Source: Strongylocentrotus droebachiensis
Lineage: Eukaryota > Echinodermata > Echinoidea > Camarodonta > Strongylocentrotidae
NCBI GenBank assembly: GCA_035222895.1
Contig: JAVYIG010002531.1
Coordinates: 1 to 64,000 of the forward strand
Length of the DNA: 64,000 nucleotides
Direction of reading: 5' to 3'
Numbering within the stretch: the stretch's first letter is position 1; every line of letters begins with the position of its first letter. The translations under genes and the position numbers were made by a program. The notes under the pieces are model-generated. The model was not told where the DNA came from. It did no database searches and saw only the letters and a program-made list of their open reading frames with translations. This document shows, piece after piece, positions 11,196 to 20,815 of this stretch.

Positions 11196-12912
11196 CTATA
11201 TCGGTTATAAAAAAAGGCAGAAAAAAAAGAGGATAGGAGAAAGGAAAGAGAAAAAGAGAAAACAAGAGGATATCAGAAACAAACAAAAACAATAAATTAG
11301 CAATCAAAATATGACTTTACAGAATGTTCAAAAGAATGAACACTTTACATCAATCAATTATGGGCAAAACATGTGAAAAAAAAAGTTATTCTGGAACATA
11401 AAGTTACACTGTAGGCCTACCAATATTTAAATCTGAATATTATGCAAAAGCAATCAATATTTTCAACTTGAAACATGAATTGCTTCATTCTACGGTGACA
11501 TGAACAATAGGATACATTGGGATTTTTGCAAGAACAATAAAGTTTTTTTTTTTATTAATTCATACAAATATTGTCACAATGGAAAAGAAATTAAAACAAA
11601 ACATGTTTAGATATACATGTATACATGTAAATTACCTTTCTTCTTCTGGAATCTTGCTATCGCTCGATTGATTGTTGTCACGTTGCAGAAGTGTCGATAA
11701 CATTCGGCATGATACCCTGCAGTTGACTCAAGTTTCCTAGTTAAAGATAACACAAAAGAAGAAATAATTGATTACTTTATTTATTCTGTGGAAGGCAGTA
11801 ATAAATTACAAATAAAGACACCTTTCGGAAATAATATCGCTAGTGATGTTCGTTTGTTTCGCAATGTATGGTCAACAAGGGATCTAAAAGACAACATTCT
11901 TTTAGATCCCTTGTTGACCATACATTGCGAGACAAACGAATATCACTAGCGATATTATTTTCGATACTATATCCGCAATGAGTAATATATTTAGCCTTAA
12001 ACTTAAAGACACCTTTTAGCTAACAATATAATATTGTAGATCTAGACCTAATTATTGCAGGTATTGCATTTCATAACTTGGCTTTGCCTTGCTCTGGCGA
12101 AGTTTGGTGAGACCACACCATCTTTTAAATTAGATTTAGAGTTTTGACTAGTAAGTAGTAATGTAGCATGACTAGCTGACAAGTCAAAATTAAAACAACC
12201 ATCTTTTTACCATGCCATATGCCTTGTCCATGCCATGATTATTATCATTCATTCATGTCTGAAAACTCTGGTCTGGATGAACAAGGCCAGCGCTACTTTA
12301 ATAATACTATGAAGTATTGCACCAAGCATCTGGGCCAGGTCAAGCAAATTATGGCAAACTCATTTAACTTAACTTAAGTCTTAGACTAGAGTTAGACAGC
12401 CTGGGCCCAAGCCAGTATAGACTCTATCTATAAATTTGTCTTCTACTGCCTGGCTACTGCCCATGCCTGGCCTGGGGCCCCTAGTAAATTTCAGTTTCAA
12501 TGCAATGCAATTATGCAAACCTAGAGATATAGTACAATATCTTACTTAATTAAAATGAGTTAAGTAGTTTTAAAGATCTACAGATCTAGAGCATAGTTGT
12601 ATCTTACCTGCCAGTTCTTTGTTTATGTACATGATCATCACCATCAGTGCAGTGTCAGTATCATCACCACGTACCACCGCCTCTGCATTTGAACGGTCCC
12701 ACTCCTTCACTTTCTTGTTGTTGCTGCAGAAACTTGGCAGCAACTCTGCTTTCCGAACTTTCTTTTACATTGATCCATTTCGCTGCACATTCTTGAAACT
12801 TCTTAAAACTGTTATCACCAAATGGGGTAACCTTTGTGTGAGTGTCGATAACATGCATTGCACAGAAGACAGATAAATCTGCCTCGGAATCTTCCGTAGT
12901 ACTAGCTGGCAT
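10696..12912 (-). CDS. Spliced gene for a two-module Cys/His protein of unknown function
   Basis: Three minus-strand exons join in phase: 12912-12671 (or 12608), 11736-11636 and 11195-10696. The shorter first exon gives about 280 residues. Module 1 has FC-x2-HV (residues 16-21), a PFGDNSFKKF segment, a Trp at 46, then GYHAECYRHF in exon 2. Module 2, in exon 3, has CIIC then YHKSCYYRYT. Both modules thus end in a similar Y-H-x2-C-Y motif, which suggests duplicated zinc-binding units (inference). From memory, related uncharacterised proteins are abundant in cnidarians, echinoderms and amphioxus, often in multigene or transposon-linked families. A link to transposition cannot be shown here. There is no signal peptide or membrane segment, so the protein is probably intracellular. 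The first exon has a strong donor at 12608 preceded by three in-frame TGA codons, so the gene may be decayed or use the weaker donor after 12671. Confidence 0.6.
11636..11736 (-). CDS. Exon 2 of the Cys/His-module gene
   Basis: Exon of 101 nt: acceptor TTTAACTAG|GAAACT and donor AAAG|GTAATT. It carries one base finishing a split codon, 33 full codons and one base of the next. The peptide includes GYHAECYRHFCNVTTINRAI, then a basic FQKKK stretch. Phase 2 in and phase 1 out agree with both neighbouring exons. Confidence 0.7.
11825..11964. repeat. Near-perfect 66-bp hairpin inside intron 1
   Basis: Arms 11825-11890 and 11899-11964 are separated by an 8-base loop, ACAACATT. Base-by-base pairing leaves only three non-Watson-Crick positions (11828/11961, 11848/11941, 11858/11931). 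On the plus strand all three are G-T, hence G-U in RNA. On the minus strand, the sense of the surrounding gene, they would be A-C. No TIR or target duplication is seen outside the stem, so it could be a fold-back element or a small-RNA-type hairpin. Confidence 0.95.
12608..12912 (-). CDS. Exon 1 of the Cys/His-module gene
   Basis: Starts at ATG 12912-12910 (MPASTTEDSEADLSVFCAMH). An excellent donor, CAG|GTAAGAT, follows 12608 and leaves phase 2, which is exactly what exon 2 needs. However the frame reads TGG TGA TGA TAC TGA at about 12666-12652. A weaker donor, GGTAC|GTGGTG after 12671, also leaves phase 2 and removes all three stops. In the second solution the Trp46-to-GYH spacing falls to about 40 residues, which I judge more natural for the module. 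The stops sit in a GATGAT/GGTGAT simple repeat, so a sequence error or slippage mutation is also possible. Confidence 0.6.
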
Positions 12913-13060
12913 CTGACGACATAATTGCCGCCATGATGGCCAGTGTCGTCTGCTATCAGTACAGCGTAAAACGAAGCGCGTGATTGGTCATTAGCCCGTC
13001 AGTCCGCAGAACATGCAATGAGAAACGTATTTTGATTGGCCAACCATATCGGAAGAAAAA
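12913..13060 (-). promoter_or_regulatory. Putative promoter/5' leader of the Cys/His-module gene
   Basis: Reading the minus strand upstream of the start ATG there are two CCAAT boxes in good NF-Y context, TGACCAATCA (about 12981-12990) and TGGCCAATCA (about 13033-13042). Between the boxes and the gene lies CCATCATGGCGGC, similar to a YY1 site. That ATG opens a short out-of-frame upstream reading frame (ATGGCGGCAATTATG...TAG) overlapping the main start. No TATA box is evident. Confidence 0.45.
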
Positions 13061-13345
13061 TGCAAAATTGTTGTGTTTTTTTCATATTTTGAGAAAATGT
13101 GCAACTTTTATCCTTGACGAGTTTCAGATATGATTTCAATACTATTTTTACACATACTGACAAAAAAGAAGGTAGATACAGAGGGTGGGTCACGAAACGA
13201 AAGAAAAAAGCACCATGGCCCACGGTCTATAAGAGACCAATGCCAATAAATGGTGAGAGAAAATTGTGGCATTAATGGCCTGCCATAGTAAGTCTAACTT
13301 TAAGCTGATCTTAGTCTTTGTGAAACACCCCCCAGGACTCTCATA
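13061..13345 (-). repeat. Interspersed repeat, copy 2 ('GGGTGTTTCACAAAG' family)
   Basis: Reverse-complement counterpart of 8138-8480. It ends on the plus strand with CTTTGTGAAACACCCCCC and carries the shared ordered words in between. It lacks the central insertion of copy 1. Its far end lies almost against the CCAAT boxes of the neighbouring gene. Confidence 0.85.
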
Positions 13346-13494
13346 GTGGAAGGGGTTTACCCTAACATTTAAAACAATAATACAACAAATTATCAGATGC
13401 AAAGGGATGGGTTACCAAAAGAACTTTTATTTTCTTCATCTGAGCTGGATAACTTGTTTGTGGGGGTGTTTACATGGGATTTGCCACTTCTTAA

Positions 13495-13871
13495 AGGGAT
13501 CCGGTAACTTTGTCTCAGATTCTGAAATAAAATTCTGGATTTAGCTCATGAAGCAATGATAATTATAAACCTTTATGTCAGTCAGGAACCCCATGACTTT
13601 TACAAGCTGATCGCCTGTCTGATTATCAAGATATTTATGATTGGAATTACAAATTTTGAAAACCGTTCGCCTGACGGTTTTCATAACACTACAGTCTATT
13701 GGGTAAAACGAGTATGGTTTAACCGGTCACTCAAAGATTTTTACTTTTTTGAGGCACTTCTTGATCATTTTGAAGCCCAATTTTTTTAGGGCTTCAATAT
13801 TACACCATATCACAGACACTGATAACACGCAGGGCCGTGTATCTCAGATTTAACATTGTTAAACGATCCCT
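13495..13871 (+). mobile_element. TTAA-flanked MITE, copy 1
   Basis: Starts AGGGATCCGGTAAC and ends GTTAAACGATCCCT, flanked by TTAA on both sides (13491-13494 and 13872-13875). TTAA targets are typical of piggyBac and Kolobok DNA transposons. A related copy in the opposite orientation lies at about 14583-14977, so the two form a large inverted repeat. No transposase is present. Confidence 0.75.
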
Positions 13872-13879
13872 TTAAAGAA

Positions 13880-14578
13880 AAAAAGGAAGAATCTAGTCAG
13901 AATATATGCTGTGTGACATGATATATCGTCGCCTGGCTGGCAGAAGGGCGTTAGCACTAAATCGCCTCAAACTTTTATAAAAAACATATTTGCAATGATT
14001 ATATTTAAGGTGAATATATGATTACAAATTATCTTCAAGGAAGAATATGAATTTTAAAAGTTTTTTTAGCACATGATTTATCTGTTGCAGCAATATTCAT
14101 ACAAATACCGGTACCTCCTTCTTTTTTTTCCTGAAAAAATTGTGGCCGTGTTTTACTATAACATTTCTATTAGTCTTTTAAGTTTTAAACACGTTTTAAA
14201 CACATTTTCGGGACAGAAAGCAGTTTAAATATGAAACAAATCTTCAAAATGCAACGATATAGCTTGTATCAGGGAGGAAGAACCTAGACCTACACATTTA
14301 AGATTTGTTAACTCTTGTATGCTGTTGAACATACCCTGTGTGGTAGTTGAAAAGACTTAGGGTAAAACTTACTATAGACTTGACTCTGGTAAAAATCTTT
14401 TTGTCAAAGCTTCAGTTTAGGGTCTATGTTTTCAGACTACTGCGATGACAGAAAACTAAGAGCAAATGCAGGAACACGAAATGTTTCCCAGAGCATTGGA
14501 TTCATGTCATTCTACTTCACTCATGAGAGTGCAACGTGAGAGTCCCTGATTTACAGACTGACACACGTAATGTTTTGT
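13880..14578. other. Spacer between the inverted MITE copies
   Basis: Unique AT-rich sequence of about 700 bp forming the loop of the 13495/14977 inverted repeat. No frame or motif is recognised in it. Confidence 0.5.
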
Positions 14579-14582
14579 TTAA

Positions 14583-14977
14583 AAGGCATTGTTTAACAAT
14601 GTTTGCAGTTTTACACATCTGAGATGCACGACCCTATACGTACGTTATCAGTGTCTGTGATATGGTGTAATATTGAAGCCCTAAAAAATTAGCTTCAAAA
14701 TGATGATGCTTCAAAAAAGTAAAAATCTTTGAGTGACCGGTTTTACCATACCCATGTTCCCGAATAGACTGTAGCGTTGTTCAAAACTGTTTGGCAAACG
14801 GTTTTTGACATTTCTCGTTCCAATCATAAATATCTTGATAATCAGACAGGCGATCGGCTTGTAAAAGTCATGGGATTCCTGACTGACCTAAAGGTTTATA
14901 ATCATGATTGCAGCATGAGCTAATAATTAAATCTAGGATTTTTGTTTAAGAATCTGAGGCAAAGATACCCAATCTAG
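14583..14977 (-). mobile_element. TTAA-type MITE, copy 2, inverted and diverged
   Basis: On the minus strand it matches 13495-13871 nearly end to end, including GTCAGTCAGGAA, CGCCTGTCTGATTATCAAGA, CACTCAAAGATTTTTAC, CACCATATCACAGACACTGA and the GTTAAAC end. It is older-looking than copy 1. Its TTAA flank is visible on the left (14579-14582) but not clearly on the right. Confidence 0.75.
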
Positions 14978-14984
14978 GCACAAA

Positions 14985-17626
14985 AAGGGTATCATAAACG
15001 CACCCTTAGACAGACAGAAATATGATACACAGGTTGGATGAGTGTACTATGCACAATGAAAATAGGTGTTTGTGTATTTCATACAAAAAATACTTTCTAT
15101 GATACCACAATTGGTCACGTCTAACCGCAAGAACTAAAGTGTGAAGTGTAACAAATGAGGAAAGCAGGTGAAAGTATTCATCTGATGGGGTAACAGGGGT
15201 AAAGAAAGATGACACCAAAATACAGATGAGGATGAGATGGTGTGGAATCCAACTGGATCGCATCATCAACATCTTGAAGGTAACCCGGCACCCCGGTATC
15301 CCCAGATTATTTTACTGTCGAGTAATTGGGTATTATTATAATTTCTTCTCAAATCCATGCCTTGGCTCTTGCAAATCTCCCGGTGAGATCGAATCAGTCT
15401 ATACTTCAGACCTTGTGGGATATTTTTCATTCTCTTCTTGGCGTGGTCTAATTAACATCTGACATTGGCAATGGTTTGCATCAATGAACCAGATTGAGTT
15501 CAACTACAGGTGAATTTGACGATTACATAAGAATGAAGAATGAACGATGTAACAATTAGAAGTGGGCACAGGGCACCCTTATTTTGTACCAACTGCAAAA
15601 TAAAAGCGCACAAATAATGCAGCCACCAAGAATCGTTTATTGCTAGGTAATCCATAATGGTCTGCTAAACATGCCCATGAGATTAAGTATATTCACAGCA
15701 TATTAATGAATTGTTTGATACCACAGATTGATATACATATACCCACAGCAACAACAAAAAATCTGCTATGTTTGACAACGTTTATAACAAAAGTTATTTG
15801 TAATTGGTGACATTGTAAACATATAACATCTTAGTGACATAATGATTATGACTATAATAAATGGCTTATCTGTTAAAGATCACTATACAGGGCTTTCATA
15901 ACTTTTCTGAAACAATTTTAACATCCACAAAAATATGCAAATTAAACAAGCAATAATGTAGAAAATGACTTATCTACAGAAATAATTCATTGAGTGGAAA
16001 ACAGAAAGATCAATCAACAGCTAATGTTTACTATAAAAATAACTGTTAAAAAAACAATTTCATGTATCACTGTGTTTGCAACTACAGATATATGCACACT
16101 GCACAGTCAGTGAATAGTGATTGATCAGTTTTCTCATATTCATATTCTAGAATGTATCTCTCTCTCTCTCCAAAAGACCAGTTGTACCATCCTTTTATCT
16201 AATAATTGCCATCTATTGTTCAAACTTCAGTCATGCTTAACCAAAAAAATAGAAAAAAAATTAGTTCTGGTCTAAATCCTTCTGACAAACAACAACTCTG
16301 TAAGAGTGGCAGATTATGGGAACAGATTTAAAAGAGTGACACCAGCGATTTAAACCTTGCAAGATAATCTTTAATCTTCTCATTGGAAGGGTCGTCTGTG
16401 GCTAAAAGGGGAGGGCATCCTCATTTTTCAATCTTTCTTCTAAAAAACTTCATAATTTAGGATAAGCCCCTTATTTAATCCAAAAGGCATGAGGATGAGA
16501 ACCATTTATTGAAGATTTCACTTTTTACTCCCTTTACGATGCTATCTATCATCTTTTCTTTACAACTGACGGCAAAATAAGAGCGTGATACCAACCCAAG
16601 GCAATATCAAAGTATTCTATCCAGACAAAACGATTGGAGTCGTTGGACAAAATAATCACCCTGCCTTCATTAATGTCTTCCATTTATCTCTATTTGTGTG
16701 GAGCGTGTGAGGTTTAAACAGTTGTATGTTGTTGACAGGATGAGAGCAAGATGGCTAATGATGCCCACATTCTATGGCCATGTATCATGTAGACTTGATG
16801 ATGAAAGGCCAGGCCCAGAGGCAATGATGTATGGTTATGTTCGGTATGTTAGATACCTTAGGTACTATACAGGTTACAGACATCCAACATTAATGTGTTG
16901 GCATGCTGATTGTGCAGGAGATATATGTTTCATGACGTTCTAATCAGCTTGAGGTTCTGTAACGCTATCGCCACCCAATGGATTGATAGCTCCACTGTCG
17001 GTATTGCATTAAGATGGTGTGACTTAGCTGGAAATACAGATGATACTTGCTGATATCCCATTACTTTTATATTCAGAACGACTCAACTAAATTGTCTAAA
17101 CGTCTCATTTTATTATGCTTTTCATGTTGAGAAGGTCTATAAAGTTGTGTTTCACTTTTATAATACAATTTTATTCATATGACGCAAAATTAAAACATAT
17201 CCGTAATACCCGCCGAACCAAGTATCATCATCTTCTTCATTTACACAATCACCCTCTTTTTTGTAATCGAATGTCATCTTCATCCATCTTCACCCACGTC
17301 ACCATCACTGTCATATTTATAATCTCTCCAATCACCAATTCACTCTTAAATCTATTTTAAATATGATATTGATTGCTTACCTGTGATGATGATGAGTAGA
17401 TGAAACATTCAAAGAAGCAGGTACATGGAAGAGAAAAGAATAAAAAGATCAAATTATACTTTACAAACATATCAAGGAGTACTTATAAATCTGAAGTCTT
17501 AAGCTCTTAAATGTGAAATTTACAAAAAACCACAAAACTAATGCACATTTTCAATCTCTTTACAAAAAGATACAACAAGCAAATCTCTAATCTATAAAAC
17601 TTAATGTTAAAAAGGCTTTTTTTGTT
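14985..17626. other. Non-coding stretch, no gene seen
   Basis: AT-rich, unique-looking sequence. A minus-strand frame from 15272 begins hydrophobically (HLILICILVSSFF), but I see no family or convincing splice context. The plus frame 16698-16943 is unrecognised. Confidence 0.4.
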
Positions 17627-17630
17627 TTAA

Positions 17631-18161
17631 AGGTACTATGTCCCATTTGCAGGCCAAAAAAATGAAAAAGTTAAATTCCAACTGCATTTGAAAGATAATA
17701 CTAATTTAGAACTTCCCTAAAAAAGGTGGGGCTTGAAAACGTCTTTAAGTGGGAAAATAACTACTATTAGTTGTCAAATTGACTTTAGGGCTATAGAGCC
17801 CAAAAGTAATAGTCTTGATTTTCAGACAATTGTACCAAATGGTCATACGTTTTATGCTGCGCAAAGATTCAATCAGTTTAATCTTGGCCATCACAAGAAG
17901 TGGGTTATTGATGAAGACAAATGCTCATGTACCCTTTACAACTCTTTTCATGTATGTTATTACCAAAGAAGAAAAAAGCCAGTCAGTCACTCAATAGTGT
18001 CTGACAGTGAAGTCTAGCAAGTAAACGGGTTTCCTTGCATAATTTGAATATGAGGACACTGCTAATGTTTAAATTTCACAGATAGGACATACATGACATA
18101 TTCATAATTCCTGCAAAGTTCTACAGCATTTGAGGTTGGCTGCAAAAGGGACATAGTACCT
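17631..18161. mobile_element. TTAA-flanked MITE (531 bp)
   Basis: Ends are AGGTACTATGTCCCATTTGC and the complement of AGGTACTATGTCCCTTTTGC, directly flanked by TTAA (17627-17630 and 18162-18165). The interior is AT-rich with one 94-codon frame showing no transposase motif, so it is non-autonomous. The target site fits piggyBac or Kolobok. Confidence 0.88.
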
Positions 18162-18936
18162 TTAATATGGTGTTTTGGTATCTATATTTCTTGCATTTAG
18201 GTACACTTTTACTCTCTTTGTCATTGACCTTTTTAAATGTTCCACCATAATAGATATAGTGTCTAGATTAGTAGAAATGTTCAATATAATATACCTGTGT
18301 TTTGAACTTTTTTCTAATTGGATATACTCCCACTCACTTTACAAGCTTTATCTAGAATTCCTTTCTTCAAATTATAAACCCTTCATCAATCTTTTCAATC
18401 ATCACACAAACACCTTTTCAAAATTCAATTAGTCTATAATTCATCAATCAGAGACTCAGTTTTCAGGGTCCCCATAAAACTGAAACCCTACCTCCCTTTG
18501 AAATTATTTCATAATTGACAGTTCAACCCCTTTTCAAAAGTTCACCCTGCCCAGCCGCATTGAGACAGCAAGCACACACTCCCCATCATATGATCTCCAT
18601 TCAACCCAGCGGCATTGTTTAGATATCGCCTCCAAATGTCTCACTCCCTTCTCCCAAGCCTCGTCCGTCATCCATACCGAGATAGGGAGCGATCTAGCGC
18701 AGGGGTCGCGGCGGGGTGCAGTAGTGGGTTTCTGGCTACCGGTTCTCGCTCTATCGGTGTTGGGTTCTGGTTTTCAGGGTACACATCAACCTTGACTCAT
18801 CAAAGCAAATGTGGCAAGGTTTTTCTTGATTGGGGGTGTAGGAGGGCTTCTAGAAGTATTACTAACACAAAAGCTCCATAGGCTTTTTGTCGGTCATAGG
18901 ATCAATGCGTGTGTCATTTACCTCAACATTGCTAAA

Positions 18937-18937
<1 letters not shown>

Positions 18938-18967
<30 letters not shown>

Positions 18968-18969
18968 AA
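18938..18969. repeat. (TC)n microsatellite
   Basis: Uninterrupted TC dinucleotide run. Confidence 0.95.
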
Positions 18970-19263
18970 TCTTCACAGCTAAATCTGATGACTTGTATTC
19001 AAGAATGACTCAGAATTTCCATTCACAATTTGAAATATCACATTGACCATATTGCATGAGAGAAGAACAATATCAAATCTGCTTTTCATATGTCATCAAC
19101 CTTCCATTTTGTATTTGGAGTACAATCAAATGAAAAAGTCAATATCGGAATGTAGAAGAACGCGAAGAAATAATGTGGTTTTCATTTACAATCACTCGGG
19201 GCTCGATTATGAGCGAAATTATAAAAAATATGTGATTTTTCTTGGATGATTTCATGATTCCCA

Positions 19264-19264
<1 letters not shown>

Positions 19265-19299
<35 letters not shown>
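19265..19299. repeat. (TC)n microsatellite
   Basis: Uninterrupted TC dinucleotide run. The antisense frame encodes an Arg/Glu run only. Confidence 0.95.
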
Positions 19300-19300
<1 letters not shown>

Positions 19301-20735
19301 CAGTTTGCCTTTTGTCCTTTCTTTATTGCCTCTCTTCACCCACTTTGATGTATTTTGATTTCTGTAAAATAGTTCTTGTAAAATTCAGTGTACACATAAA
19401 GCTTGTATTGTGGTAATCATGAAATGCCAAGTTACCAATCAAATCTAGGACAAAAATAGTCTTCTAATTAAACCATAGAACCTTACTTAATATGTTTATA
19501 TCATAAAGAACAAACCCTCAACTATTGCATGATATGCTTTGCCCAATATACTGTAAGCCATTCATTATGCATTAATTACCCAAGGTATTGTTGCATACAT
19601 GCATTGAGATAAGTTAGTCAGTGGAAAGCATTGGATACATACATGCATGCCTGCCTGCCTCGCTATATATATACAATCCATACATTCAAACTAAAGGCCA
19701 TGCACTGTTCACATCAGCATTAGAACACGCTGCAGAGATAAAATGATTGTGTGAATGCAATAGGAATGTTCTATGGTCTATGTATGGAGAAGCACAGCCC
19801 TGTTCACATAACCATAAGATTAAGCCAAGGGGTTATCAAAAAATGTTATGAAGAACTTTAAGTTATAGAAAGCAGGAAAGTTCAGATGATGATTAAAGTA
19901 TGCCAAACATTTTGAAATATGCCAATGAAGTGATTATGGCATTGATTATTCAAAAACATCAATTAAATCTTAAAATATAAAATATAAAATATGAAATTCA
20001 AATTCATGATCACTATCAGTAACGTTTTAATGGTAAGACAGCACAAACATCTTGACAGAACAGTCCTGCTAATAAGCCTTTCTCTGTGGAAGGCATTTGA
20101 AAGACCACTTTGTCTATTGAGAGCCCACAGGGGCACAGACTCCTATGCTTTTACATGGACGTTACACCCATCTGACCCTCAGAAGACAGAAGACTAAGGT
20201 ATCAACACGTTTCAGTTGGGTTCAAACCACTCTAATATGAATTAACCTTTATATGGATTAATGTATACTGATCAGGATAACTCTTTATGTGTGAACAGGG
20301 TCAGGTAAATGCACACTTTGATACTGTATTCATTAATCGATCCTGAGAGGTATTACACTGCTAGTGATATAGAGTGATATAACTATACCTCTGCCTGCCT
20401 GTGTGTTGTATGGATGGGTAGAATGAGATATGGTTAACTAACATTGAAATTACTACCATCCATTAGATCTTGAATCAACACAAATATTAAAATAGTTAAT
20501 ATCATTAATACTTAGATTACTAAAAAGATATGAATATTAAGAGAGTATGATAAGGACAAGAGCAGGAATAGGAAGAAATTTAATTGAAGCAACGAGAATT
20601 GAAACCACAAGAATTGAAGAGAAGGAGAAGAAAAGTAATAGTCCTGACTCCTGAGTAATTAACTAATCATTCTGTAATAAAGAATAGGGACATTAATAAG
20701 AAAAGAACACTAATGTCTTTCTTATGTCTGTTACA

Positions 20736-20815
20736 TGTACTTTTCTCTAAGCGCCATGAGCACCGAAAGGTGGACCTGTGCGCTAAACAAGTAGCCACTA
20801 TTATTATTATTAATG
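20736..20815 (+). mobile_element. SINE 3'-end fragment with (ATT)n tail
   Basis: CTCTAAGCGCC...AAAGGTGGACCTGTGCGCTAAACAAGTA followed by ATTATTATTATTA. The arrangement of paired GCGC words, the second followed by TA, before an (ATT)n tail matches the unit at 40586-40655 and, in reverse, 60985-61057. This is a common 3' end of marine-invertebrate SINE-like repeats (recollection). Confidence 0.5.

Larger units (their letters stand above)
18166..20735. other. Non-coding stretch with CT microsatellites
   Basis: AT-rich 18170-18460 is followed by a less AT-rich, CpG-containing patch at 18570-18900 of unknown role (CGCGGCGGGG, CTACCGGTTCTCG). No gene is recognised. Confidence 0.35.

Noticed and set aside
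11825-11964. Calling the hairpin a microRNA gene
   Set aside because: The stem is too long and too perfect for a typical animal miRNA precursor and there is no expression evidence.
12650-12668. In-frame TGA codons read as selenocysteine
   Set aside because: Three TGA codons within five codons, next to a GATGAT repeat and with no selenocysteine family match, make this implausible.
12608-12720. Alternative frame in exon 1 reading NNKKVKEWDRSNAEAVVRG
   Set aside because: It looks protein-like and reaches the strong donor, but leaves phase 1, which does not continue exon 2 in the frame of its Cys/His motif.
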